Source of the DNA: Paracentrotus lividus
Lineage: Eukaryota > Echinodermata > Echinoidea > Camarodonta > Echinidae
Direction of reading: 5' to 3'
Length of the DNA stretch: 64,000 nt
Assembly (NCBI GenBank): GCA_940671915.1
Contig: CALNVZ010003435.1
Span: 14,467,861 to 14,531,860 of the forward strand
Shown here piece after piece: positions 15,201-29,001 of this stretch. The translations under genes were made by a program, and so were the position numbers. A model generated the notes under the pieces. It saw only the letters and a list, made by a program, of their open reading frames with translations, did no database searches and had not been told where the DNA came from. Every line of letters begins with the position of its first letter. Position 1 is the stretch's first letter.

Positions 15201-18200
15201 AAAATACTGAAGTTCCTAAAAAGTTTTCGGGCACCCTCCGCCCACCCCCATCCATAAAATCCTGGATCGGCGCAATTGTATTATAATAGCTTTATTGTCG
15301 GAAGTTTTCTTTCAATTGATTTCAATATAAACAGAGATGATGTGTATGATTATTTTGAAAAATACAAACAAACATGATAAAGATAATATAAACCATTATA
15401 AATCATGATGATGAAAGTTGTCCATGAACTGATGAGTGAAATGAATGAGAATTACATGGTGACAGTACCTGTTGTGTTCTCCTTTCCCTTGGGCGGGATC
15501 TCAGGAAATGACGCTTGTTGTATTTCATAGACAACTTTCATATATGATTTATAATGGTTTATATTATTTTATCGATGTTTTGTTTGTATTTTTCAAAATA
15601 TTAGCACATCATCTTCGTTATATTGAATATCAATGAAAGAAACTTCGCGACAATAAAGCTATGATTAATAAATGCGCGGATCCAGGATTTTATGGATGGG
15701 GGTGGGGGAGGGTGGCCGAAAACTTTTAGGAATTAAGATATTTAAATACCTATTTTTTACGTTACGGCGACTGATTGAAAAAGGTGCAGACCATTTTTGT
15801 TTTCAACATTCACGCTGGATAAGCGGTGGGGGGGAGGGGGTTTGGGGGGGGGGGGGGGTCAGGAGGGTGGCAAATACTGCGTGTCAGTCCGTCATTTTTA
15901 TATCGCATCGGGGCCCGTCAGCCCGCCCTTCGCTCCCCCTGGATACGCGTTGCATTTGTTGGTCTTGAAGAAGTTCATACAGTCCTACATGGTAACAATC
16001 ATCGAAGTATTAGGGAAGTACAACAAATTAAATTCAATAAATTGAAAGGAATGGTAGTCTTTAGAGGATATGACAACAACGAGGTTAATTTTTGTTATTC
16101 GCATATTTGTTTTATAATCATTTCGATTAGCACAATTTAATTTTATTGCATGGTTTTGAAAATTAAAAATTGTAACATCCACAAAAGAGTAGGCAAGCAC
16201 AAGCACAGAATTAAGATTTAATATCATTTTTGAGATAAGAGTGTCGACGTTTGTTGAGGTTCTCTTGTCTCCTCGCTGGAACCACTGAGCTGGACAGCGT
16301 ACGATTCTGGTACCACGACCGTCAACTCGCTACTCGTTATTTCGCGCTCTATTTTTGAAAGCAAGCTCCATGAGAACAGCGTACAGTGTAATCACCACGT
16401 GTGTTGTAAAGGCGAGCCATTGCAAAAGCAACCATGCATGTGCGGATTTTACTGGATCATAATACATGTAAGGTAACGTGGGTATTAAAATATGACTTTT
16501 AGTTTAATAATTGTGCCGCTTGCTCGATTCTTTTGTTCAAAAAAAAAATATCAAACTTTTGAATGATTGACCGGCGTATCGTGTCCCGGGGATCGTGCGT
16601 ATTTATTTTAGGATGGATAAGCTGTGATTGTTTTGATGTATCGCGATCCTACTAAAAGTAGGAGATTGGTCGTAGGTAGGCCCTGTTAATTCGGTGGTTG
16701 AATATTAGTTGCATGCCATGGAAAGTTGTGAAGCGGCCTCTTGTTGATCTTATATCTTGCCTCTGATTTGAGGTCTTTGTAATTCTTGATCTATTTGTTG
16801 GGGCGTCACAATGCTCTATCGCGCACAATGATTGATGACTAGTCTAGAGCTGCGCGCAAGCGCGTCGCGCGTAGCCCAGAATTATGCAGGTCAAGATCGC
16901 GCATGGTACACATTTGCATAAAACGCCGATAGCTCGATAACAGCGTGATAAATGCACGATCCAAGCGCGTATCTTTGTCTATTAATCCAATATTTTCCCT
17001 GTTAAATACCCGCAAAATACCGCGATAGTCGCATCCCGCACATTTTGCTAGCGGTTTTCCCGATCCCGCATGTCAAGTTTCTTTTTCCCTGTTTGTAATA
17101 GAGATCTTTGCAAGACTCCATAGCTTAACATTTAGCAATATGACCAGGTCCACTAATATAGAATTGCAGTCCTGATTTGGGGGCGTTTCATGCAAGGACT
17201 TGTCGGAGTTTCATCCGACAACCTGTTTATAGGCTACTGAAATGCTTGCATGTGAATTGGCTGAGAGCACATTTGTCGGATAAAAATGTCTGACAAGTCG
17301 CTTTGATGAAACGCCTGCCAGGGTTAGGGTTTTTTTTTTCTGGGGAGTAGTTTGTTGTATTGACGCTCAAAGATTTTTAACACATGAATAGATTTTTAGA
17401 AGATAAACTAAGCATTTTACCTGACGAGGGTGTATTTTAGTTGATTCAAGGCTTAGATTTGCAAGAAGAAAACTTTTTAAAATAATGAATAATATTAATT
17501 TTCAGATGAAATTGGTTGTAGATCATTACATATCGCTAAGTGAAAACGACTATGTTGCCAAATCAAGTGTGCTATCATTAGAACATGTCATTTCTCACTT
17601 TGCATCAACCGTTTTAATCTGAAAATGTGCACTTGGGCCCTGTAAAATAAAGAGTTCCAATCAATTGGCAAATTTGATATACCATTTTCATTGGTTCACA
17701 GTGAGAGTATTATGCAGAAGTATATGCAACGAGGATCATGATTGGTACTTTGATTTGCAATTGATCATTAACTCTTTAATGTTAGGGCCTGGAGGGCAAT
17801 TTCATCCAAAAGGACTTGTTCGGACATTTTATCCGACAAATTTGGCTCTCAGCCATCAGATCCAAGCATTTCAGTAGCTTATAACGTTGTCGATAAAACG
17901 TCCGACAGTCCTTTCCATGAACGCCCCTTATATCATCCTATCTATCCATCAGGTTATAAAGTGTTATTTTGAAGAGGGGTTGCTAGTACACATCTGTCTA
18001 TTCCTTGACAACCTGTCATGTGATCACACTCACGGGACGCCGCATTTTGATGAAAGAACGTAACTATCCTTGTGGAAAACACTGTATTGCACCATCACTG
18101 AGAATGGTGATGTAAAGATTCAGGTAAGTTATGTTAAGATTGGATGACCTATAAAATATCTGTGCTTGCAACAATGAATTTTTTTTTTTTTTTTAATAAT

Positions 18201-21200
18201 ATATTCTTTGAAACATTTACAAGGGTAGTAAATAAGTGAATATCACTAAATGAATTTTAAAGCTAGCCAGCCAGTAGAAACTCTATCTGCCTTTTAAACC
18301 CTATTCTGACTTGGCTTTCAAGAGAGAGTTTGACTGGGGGGGGGGGGGGGGGTCGGGGGGGGGGGTNNNNNNNNNNNNNNNNNNNNNNNNNCAATTTGAC
18401 CCAAAAGGCTCAGAAGGCACAGTTATCAGTGTTGTAAAGCTATTTAGGAAAAGCAGTATTTTGGTCTGACATGTGATTACATAATGTTGCGTAACGCGAC
18501 AACGGAGTGTCCGATTTTTTCAAAATTGGTGTCAAAAGTTGCGGGACACTTGAAAGAAAAAGTCATTCAGCGTCGGGTTGCGATTTGCAGCGGTTTCGCG
18601 GCAGTCGCGGATTTCATACAGGGGGGTCAAATTGCCCCCCCCCCCCAGTCAGAATAGTGTTAAAATATTTCTTAATTATTTAATTTATCAAAAACAAAAA
18701 AAAAACATATGTGTGGAAGAGAAGAATGCTACTCGTATTACTCCTGAAGATATTTATGGTGTGAATGGTGTAAAGGGTTATGGGGAAGACTTTTTGCAAT
18801 CATGTTATGAATAGGGCATTGCTGTTTGATGATGCCTTTAAAATACTTCTTTACCTTAACTGTCTTTCCTTTTATGTTTTCTGACCTGGATCAGATTGGT
18901 AGTTGTAATACCAACGTGATTGGTACAGACCTAGATGCAATCCAACTCTCCATCTTCTCTCATCGTTTCATGAGCACTGCAGAGCAGATGGGTAGGGTCT
19001 TACAGAGAACATCCATCTCAACTAATATCAAGGTAAGTCTGTCTATCTTCTCTCATCGTTTCATGAGTACTGCAGAGCAGATGGGTAGGGTCTTACAGAG
19101 AACATCAATCTCAACTAATATCAAGGTAAGTCCCTCTATCTTCTCTCATCGTTTCATGAGTACTGCAGAGCAGATGGGTAGGGTCTTACAGAGAACATCA
19201 ATCTCAACTAGGTAAGTCTCTCCATCTTCTCTCATCGTTTCATGAGTACTGCAGAGCAGATGGGTAGGGTCTTACAGAGAACATCTATGTATACAAATAT
19301 CAAGGTAAGTCCCTCTATCTTCTCTCATCGTTTCATGAGTACTGCAGAGCAGATGGGTAAGGTCTTACAGAGAACATCCATCTCAACTAATATCAAGGTG
19401 AGTCCCTCTATCTTCTCTCATCGTTTCATGAGTACTGCAGAGCAGATGGGTAAGGTCTTACAGAGAATATCAATCTCAACTAATATCATAGTAAGTCCCT
19501 CTATCTTCTCTTCGTTTTCATTGAGTACATGCCAGAGTCATGGATAGGGTCTTACAGAGAACATCAATCTCAACTAATATCAAGGTAAGTTCTCTTTACT
19601 TCTCTCATCGTTTCATGAGTTCACTGCAGACAGATGGGTAGAGGTCTTACAGAGAACATCAATTTCAACTATATCAAGTAGTCTCTCTATCTTCTCTCAT
19701 CGTTTCATGAGTACTGGCAGAGCAGATGATTAGGGTCTTACAGAGAACATTATCTCAACTCAATATCAAGGTAAGTCTCTCCATCTTCTTCCATCGTTTC
19801 ATGAATGACTGCAGAGCAGATGGGTAGGGTCTTACAGAGAACATCAATCTCAACTATATCAAGGTGATCTCTCTATCTTCTCTCATCGTTTCATGAGACT
19901 GCAGAGCAGAATGGGTAGGTCTTACAGAGAACATCAATCTCAACTAATATCAAGGTAAGTCTCTCATCTTCCTCATCGTTTCATGAGACTGCAGAGCAGA
20001 TGGGTAGGTCTTACAGAGACATCCATCTCAACTAATATTAAGGTAAGTCTCCTATCTCTCTCCATCGTTTCATAGTACTGCAGAGAAGATGGTAGGTCTT
20101 ACAGAGAACATCTATTATACCAAATATCAAGGTAAGTCTCTCTATCTTCTCTCATCGTTTCATGAACTGCAGAGCAGATGGGAGGTCTACAGAGAATATC
20201 AATCTCAACTAATATCAAGGTAAGTCCTCTATCTTCTCTCATCGTTTCATGAGTACTGCAGAGCAGATGGTTAGGGTCTTACAGAGAACATTCAATCTCA
20301 ACTAATATCAAGGTAAACTCCCTCTATCTTTCTCACTTCATCGTCATGAGTACTGCAGAGCAGCATGGGGGTCTTACAGAGAACATCAATCTCAACTAAT
20401 ATCAAGGTAAGTCCCTCTTCTTCTCTCATCGTTTCATGAGCACTGCAGAGCAGATGGGTAGGGTCTTACAGAGAACATCAATCTCAACTAATATCAAGGA
20501 TAGTCTCTCCATCTTCTCTCATCGTTTCATGAGTACTGCAGAGCAGATGGTTAGGGTCTTACAGAGAACATCAATGTCAACTAATATCAAGGTAAGTCTC
20601 TCCATCTTCTCTCATCGTTTCATGAGCACTGCAGAGCAGAAGGGTAGGGTCTTACAGAGAACATCCATCTCAACTAATATCAAGGTGAGTCTCTCTATCT
20701 TCTCTCATCGTTTCATGAGCACTGCAGAGCAGATGGGTAGGGTCTTACAGAGAACATCAATCTCAACCAATATCAAAGTAAGTCTCTCTATCTTCTCTCA
20801 TCGTTTCATGAGTACTGCAGAGCAGATGGGTAGGGTCTTACAGAGAACATCAATCTCAACTAATATCAAGGTAAGTCTCTCCATCTTCTCTCATCGTTTC
20901 ATGAGTACTGCAGAGCAGATGGTTAGGGTCTTACAGAGAACATCAATCTAGACTAATATCAAGGTAAGTCCCTCCATCTTCTCTCATCGTTTCATGAGTA
21001 CTGCAGAGCAGATGGGTAGGGTCTTACAGAGAACATCAATCTCAACTAATATCAAGGTATACTTCTCAATATACGTATGATTTATATATGTATTGCAACG
21101 TTCACAACTTTTCTTGCGTGTCCTTCAGCCTGCATCAGGTTCTGCAAATAAGCTTGCAATTCCTTGAGGTTTTGACATGTCTGTGGCTTGAGTTTTGCTA

Positions 21201-24200
21201 CCTAAAACCTGCATGCCAGAAAAAAACAGCATGCACCTCCCTGTGTTAGATCCAGGGATTTTCTGCAAAATGCTATGCAGACTAAAAGCAGAGGATCGAC
21301 CAACAAACTATCGGTTGGGACCATGGCAGTAGGTATCTTTTTGGCACTTGTCACTTTAAGGAGATCTACATTCAGGCCTTAAATTTTGTCAATTTTAATA
21401 GGGCAAGGCCATTTTTTCACGGGGCACTTTTTCTTAAGTACAGCACAAATGCGAATTTCTGAAAAAGGCACCAAAATCTCTGAGGCCAAACGGAATTTTG
21501 GGAGGGGCACTAAGACCATTAAGGGGGCATCCAAGGCCATGGCCTCTGTGGCCTTTGAGTAATTTAAGCCCTGTCCATTGATGGGGAGAGGAGTAGAAAC
21601 AGAATTGGAAGAAGAATAATACTTTGGATGGACATGGTGAAGAAAGAGTTGGAGAAAATTGAGTATGACCGAAAGGGATGGAACTGATTGTAAAGACTAA
21701 ATACTAAAAAGCGCTCAGGTTTTGTTAATATTTTAAGTTGCACTTTGATTATTGTGACAATCATTATAGCTGATATAGGCATTGATCTGGAACTGTCTAT
21801 CTAGATCTTTTATTCCAAATAGCACATAAAAAGATAGAAATGTAACAAAACAGACCAAGTGCATGATAAGGGATTTATCTGTTTTACCACTTTTGGATCA
21901 TGTTAAAGATTAAGATGCATCTTATTTTGTTGTTTCGTTGATGTAGGAGCGACTTGATTTCTCTTGCGCTATGTTTGGTGATGATGGAGGTCTAGTAGCT
22001 AATGCACCTCATATTCCAGTACATCTTGGTGCTATGCAAAGAACTGTACAATATCAGGTAAGTCAATAGTCAAAATATTATTATAATACATGAAGAGTGG
22101 ACAATCTAGAATACAATATACTGGATTATATGTACGACACAAACTGAATTATCCCAAGTGCATGATTGTTTCACCAAGGCCTCAGGCCAAGGTAAAAATA
22201 GACTTGCACGAGGGATAATTTAGTATTTGGAGTTCATATAGTCCAGTAATATTGTATAATGGAACGTTCACTATTTTATTATAGTAAATAGTGGTAGAAA
22301 AATACACGTTGTCATTGGATAGATCAGTACCACGTGACCTACCTTCAATTTGTTATAATGCACATATGTACAATAATCTTTTGGTTTTTGTAGGGTAAAG
22401 CCCGTGTTAAATGAATGGAGAGAGTATCTATTCTATCGCTTTCCTTATTGCGCTCCACGTAATAACAGTAAAGTGTTGCGAACTAAAGCTCATAACAATG
22501 GATACGCAGAGCAACAGAATATGTCACAAGAGCTAAATTAGCACAACAAAATTGGCAAAGATAAAACCAGATTAGGCAAGGTCAAAGATCTAGTGGTCTA
22601 TTTACTATAATAAATATTGAACGCTCCATCTTGCAACATTACTGGACACTATGAACTCCAAATACCCTCGTGCAGATCTATTTCACCTCGGCCTGCGGCC
22701 TGAGAGAAACAAATCTGCACTTGGAATAATTTAGTATTTGTTGTACTTATAATCCAGTATATTACGCGATAGATTGTTCACTATTTATATAATAGTAAAT
22801 AGACACCTAAGATCTGGGGATTTTCCTAATCTTACTTTATCTTTTCCAAATTGTTACGTAAATTGTTGCTCCTCGTATCCATTGTTGTAAGCTGTTGCGC
22901 GCACCATTTTACAGTTATTACGCGCTAGCGCAATAAGGCAAACGATAAAATCGATACTCTTCCCATTCATTTATCACGGGCTTAACCCTACAAAAACCGA
23001 ATGTTATATGTACAATATGACAAATTGAATGTAGGTCACGTGGCACTGATCTGACCGATCACGACGCATATTTTTCTACCGCTATTTACTCTTATAAATT
23101 ATTTAATAAATCAATCCAGTAATTGTGAGGGTATCATTCCTTTTCTTTACTTTTCTAGGCAGAAAACAGTTGTTAATTATCTGGAAAGGCAATGCCCACA
23201 TTACAGCCTTAGTGAATCAGAAATTGCATGAAAAATCGGAACACAGGGTATTGTTAGTAAGTTACAAACCATGTTATGAACCACGTGATATATGAAAAGC
23301 CAAATGGGATACTGAAATTATTTTAATTTCATTAACTAAAATTAAAAAATGCAGATATAGATTAAACTTATGTTATGAACAAACATCTCGACCATCAAGG
23401 ATATTTTAGCAACAATTGAGATTATGGGAAAAACATTCAAGCCTCTGAAAGTGTTTTTCAAGAGTTTTTTTTCCTTTTTTTTCCCTTTTATTTTAAATCG
23501 TTTGTGAAATTTTGTGAAACACCTTAATTTTATTCCTGCAACTCGTCTTTAAGTATGGATGGGGTTTCTTTCATAATCTTTGTTTGTAAAATATTCTAGT
23601 TTTTTGTGTTTATCAGATGAGTTCTTTGGGTGATGATCTAAAGGAAGGTGATGTGATCTTGTCCAACCATCCTGCAGCCGGTGGTAGCCATCTTCCTGAT
23701 CTTACTGTCATTACTCCAGTAAGTAGATAGGTTTGTTTAGACGAGTTCTTTGGGTGATGATCTAAAGGAAGGTGATGTGATCTTGTCCAACCATCCTGCA
23801 GCCGGTGGTAGCCATCTTCCTGATCTTACTGTCATTTCTCCACTAATAAATTCAATATTATGGTGCTCACTGACTTACTTGCAAGCTTTATGAAATTTAA
23901 CATTCTTCATTTTGTGAAGGCTTGCAAAATTAATTTCAAATCACAGACATTTTATGAAATGAGCTTTTATATTATTTCAGAGTTTGCACAGATATTAAAA
24001 ATTGGATTGTACCCATTTGACACAAATGTTCATGTTCATAAATCTACCCTGAGCTTCAGAAGCGTTGGAAAGCTCTGCGAAGACAAAAGATTGGAGGGGC
24101 ACACAATTGTGTGTTAATGATGGCTTGCTCCTCCAATCCTTTGTCTCATCAGAGCCTTCTGACGCCTACATCATTGTATGCTGAGCTGTGTAATGAAATC

Positions 24201-27200
24201 TGTCCTTAAACAAATGCTGGTCTTTGGTGTTGCGGTAGAGCTTGCTTTGACTAAAGAAAGACTTTTTTATGCTTAAGTTTCTCCAGAAAGAATACAATAA
24301 AAATTGTGGCTGAGTATTGCTAATGTTCTCAAAACTTTAATACCCATTGTTGTCTCATTTGTAGGTGTTTTACCCCGGTCAGCCCAGACCTGTGTTCTAC
24401 GTGGCCAGTAGAGGGCACCATGCTGATATAGGTGGAGCTTCTCCAGGCTCCATGCCTCCGTTCTCCAAGACCATCTTTGAAGAAGGAGCCGTCTTCTTCT
24501 CCTTCAAACTCGTTAAAGGAGGCGTCTTCCAAGAAGAAGGTATTTGACTTGGTATATTTGAAAATTGCCTTACTAGAATACTCCCTCATGAAGAGTGTGC
24601 AGTTAAAGTGAAAAATCATAATGTATTCCGAGTACATGGATAATAATGAACTTAGGATCACTTTCAAACAAATACTGAACTAGAAAGATGCTTTATTTAA
24701 AAAAGAATAGTTTGAAGAGGTGTAAGCTCCTATCCAAGATATGGTAATGATGTCTTTGTGCATGTCATGATGCATGCCTGTGAAAAGTAAACATATTCAT
24801 GTAGTAAAAGTAAGCATATTAATGGAGGCTTACAAAGGAGTTGGAGGTGGCGTAAAAATTGTATGGATTTTGAAATAAATCAAGACGAGTGCATCTATTA
24901 TGTACAAATGTAACAATTACAGTATGTATATAATAATTATTAATTAGTAATTAATTAAATCATTAATTTAAAATAGCTGATCTTATTTCCGAAAATTTAA
25001 CAGTGCCGTCTTGTAGATTACATCGCGCAATCGGCAGCCGAGATCTTAAGGGGGGGGCCATCATCCCCCCCCCCCCCCCCCCCCCCCCCCAGTCTTGACA
25101 ATTTCCAAAATACCCCAGGCTGATTAGGGTTAAACATATGGCAATAGAATAGCAACCAAGAACATGTTCCAGTCATTCGTAAAGTAGTTCATAACTTTAA
25201 AAACAACTTGGTTAAACACCTCCTTGTTCATTTTTTTTAATTCACTATATCTATGGGAACAGGTTTAATTATATTCATGTATACAAATGTATTGATCGTA
25301 ATCATTAAATAAATTTCTTTTATGTCAAGCTGTGACAGCAGAATTGATGAAGCCTGCCCAATACCCAGGATGCACTGGGACAAGGAATCTGCATGATAAC
25401 CTAAGTGACCTCAGAGCACAAGTAGCAGCCAATCACAAGGTACAGTATGCCTTTGCTTATACTGCCATTGTTTTACTGGTCGACTCTATCAACCGGCCAT
25501 GGACTTTGGCCAGGTTCCCTCTGTTATTCCTTTTAAATCCACAAAAAAAGCTTCACTTTTCTCCTGTTATTCATATTATTTTCTTCTCTTTACATTCAGA
25601 AAAACATGGTAATTTACAATCATCCATCCCGTAACTCTTTTCCCTAAAGGTTATTAAATCCTCCCTTATAAATTTTTATGTAAGTGTCATATGGTGTCCC
25701 GGTACATAAGATATGCATTACTCTCATAACCGGCCATATCAGTTTACCAGATAGTGCTGGTCCCAACGTGGCCGGATAAGCAAGGTTGAACTGTACTTAC
25801 TGCTTTTTGTTAATATAATTCAAAGGTATATGGAATATACCGCTTTGTAATCTGGATATTCAAGAGTTGAGGTATTATAGGGCTATACATTCTGTTTCAA
25901 TAAAATGGAACAAGTGGAAATTTTTCTTTATGGTATGAATATTAATCACAACTTGGTAGTGTTTGGTATCTCCATAAAGCAGGAAAAAAAACAGACTTTC
26001 TTTTGCAAATTTGTTCATCTCATTTGATGCCTCAATAATCTTATCTCATATGGAATATGCCCATCAAATAAACAAAAAATATTAAAACCATCTTTACATG
26101 ACATTTACAGGCAACAATTGCTCCTGACTTTATTTCATCAAAGATGTATGGTTAGGTTTGGTCTTGCAATAGGGTAAAAGTTAGGTTTAGGGTAGGGTAT
26201 AGTGTTAAGTCCAGGGTTGAAGTTAGCAATTTGATTAGTGTATGGAATTGACAGCCAAGTAATTTTGGCCAGAGCAAATGTGTGGAATTTCACTTCATAA
26301 AAAGATGAGCAAAGAAAATGAGATTCCATCGGGAAAAAAAAAGCTGCATCACTTCCCCGTGATCCCTCGCATTTATCCCCAAGTTGATCTCTATCCTTCG
26401 TGTTTATGCCAGGTTCCATAGCTTCTGATCACTCTAGCATTGCAAGCTAAGGGGTTCTCTGGGACGGATATCGTGATTAGGGCTTTCCATAGCTCAGGTG
26501 GCAGAGCACCTGTCTAGTTATCAGAAGGTGTTTGGTTCGTAACCTGATGGAATCTCATTTTCTATGCTTGTTTTTTTATTATTATATATTTCTTGTCAGT
26601 TTCAACCTTTGTTCATATTTCTTTTCATTCACTTTTGCTCAGGGTATTGTCTTGATCAAAGAGCTCATTGACTACTACACTTTGCCTGTTGTCCAAGCAT
26701 ACATGAGGCACATCCAGGACAATGCAGAGGTAGCGGTCAGGGATATGCTCAAAGAGATCGGTCAGAAGGCACTACGAGAGACCGGTCAGACACGCCTCGC
26801 CGCCCTAGACCATCTCGATGACGGGTCGGAGATCACTCTAAAGGTCGACATTGATATTGAAAAGGTGCGACGCAGTTAATTTGTCATGTTCTGAATGTAG
26901 ATGTATTGGCTTTGATTGTGAGAAGTGGATATAATGTCACTTTCATATGTCATTCAAAAATGTAGAGTTTGATTCCAAATGGGGTAAAATCAAATTTTTT
27001 AACCTTCTGAGAAAAGGGCATTTGATTGCCTATATTTGTACAGGTGTCTATGGAAAAGTAATATTAAAAGGTGCATTTTGTAATAACTACTCTCAAAATT
27101 TAGGTTTCAATTTTTGTACCAGGTACCAACCTGAACAATGGTCAGATATCAATAACTCAAATTTGCCAAAAGAGGAATTAGCATCTTTTGGAATCACACT

Positions 27201-28168
27201 CTTCAAATATAGTGGTACATGTACAGTGATGAATTGTTTCTACAATAGAAACCTGAAACCTAAAATCATCTATCCTACTGTCCATTTTTTTGCAATGTGA
27301 AATCAAATTTGTAAAGGAAGGAACTCAAGGAAATATGTTTGTATTTTGTATAAAAGCGAAAGACTGGCATCAATTTAGGTAGAAACAATCATCTGTAAGA
27401 AATGACAAGACTCTTACCTCCTTCAAAGCCAATTTAAAATCATTTCTCTATCCTTCCTACCCCTGATCTTTTTCTTTGAATTCCTTGAGGGAGCAGTGTA
27501 GTGCTTTGTATCCTCTGGAAAAGGCACTTTATAAATCTGATTATTATTATCATTATTAAAAGATGATTTACTTTATTTTGCTTATTATTTTTTTCACAGG
27601 GTACCGCAATATTTGACTTCAACGGTACAAGTCCTGAGGTATATGGAAACCTGAATGCACCCTCAGCTGTCTGTCTATCTGCAGTCATCTACTGTCTACG
27701 CTGTATGGTGGGACATGACATCCCACTCAATCAGGTAAACAAAAACAAAAATAAAAACAGGGGTGAAAATCATCCCCTCCCCCAAGTCTTGACAGCTTCC
27801 AAAACATCCCAATCTGTGTTCAGTATGTTAAAGTGGAGTATGTTAGAGTTCTAAATTTCTTGTCAATAGTTCATCTTGCTTCCATAGCAATATTTTGCTC
27901 ACAGCACATCGGAACATTTTTCATTTAGTGTTTGTGAATAACGCCATCTGATTGTTCAATCTCAACATTAATATACACCTGTATTATGTAAAAAAGATAT
28001 TACATGATAGTGACGTAATCAAATCTGCACCTGCGCTTGAAATTATGAGCTTGTGCTGCACATGCTTAACTTGAAGAAAGCATAGTGGTTATAGCAAGCT
28101 AGAAGAGTTGACTAAAAGCATATGAAACACAAATGATTCATTGAAGTATTAACAATGCAGTTTTACTG

Positions 28169-28211
<43 letters not shown>

Positions 28212-28968
28212 TATTTGCAAAGAAGATTACAAAGAACAATACATTTCAGTATAAACAATACAAAATAAGAAATGTCCACCATTGGAATGCCAAGGACAGA
28301 AAAAAGTTAACTAAATTACTGTGGCATATAGCCTCCTGTCCCAATGCCAATGGTTGATTTGCAATATATATTAATATCTAAACAATAATGAAGTACTAGT
28401 AGTGTAAAAGGAATGCAACGTGCGACTGATTATTTGAAGACAATATGTGATATAGATCAATTGAAAATATAAAACTGAGTGGATTTGAAGATTCACTTAA
28501 CCCTATTCTGACCGGGGGGGGGGTCAATTTGACCCCCCTTGTACAAAATCCGCGACTGACGCTTAACCGTTGCAAATCGCGACCCGACGTTCTATGAATT
28601 TTTTCTTCAAGTGTCCTACAACTTTTGACATCAAGTTAAAAAAAATTGGACACTCAATTGTTGTGTTACACAGCATTATGTAATCACATCAAATTGAACG
28701 AAAATCGTTATTTTGCATACGTTTGTGTACAAAATACTTCTTTTCCGAAATTGCTTTATAACACTGATAATTGTGCCTTCTGAGCCTTTTGATTGATTAA
28801 ATTTGTCTTTATTTTGATCAAGAAACATTACTCAAGCATAAAAAATACAAAAACAAAGAAATACATAAAAAATAAAAACAATAGAATACATAGGAAATTC
28901 ACAAAACAAAAGAATACAATATTGATTCGAGCAAATGAAAAAATGAAAAAAAAAGTGAAAGAGGCAAG

Positions 28969-29001
<33 letters not shown>

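Larger units (their letters stand above)
322..15422 (-). repeat. Left arm of 30-kb palindrome (inverted copy of OPLAH intron/exon region)
   Basis: Read on the minus strand, this stretch reproduces about 15529-30682 in order: exon I at 683-832, H 3322-3456, G 4198-4421, F 5631-5745, E 6534-6700, the D pair 7205-7447, C 9030-9132 and the 93-bp array about 10005-12080. All intronic repeats between them are also mirrored. Arm identity is uneven. Exon H is nearly clean, while E, C and much of the array are riddled with one-base gains and losses, the pattern of unpolished long reads. None of these exon copies should be read as a second gene. A real diverged inverted duplication remains possible but less likely. 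Confidence 0.9.

Noticed and set aside
20436-20951. 171-codon open frame taken as a separate repetitive protein
   Set aside because: It is the read-through of five to six units of the exon-B array. It starts inside exon sequence and has no independent start or promoter.
18946-21056. CRISPR-like array
   Set aside because: Regular 93-bp spacing exists, but there are no variable spacers. The whole unit repeats and is a coding exon in a eukaryotic gene.
26484-26553. Functional tRNA gene
   Set aside because: The anticodon stem does not pair well, box B departs from consensus and the flanks look like a repeat.
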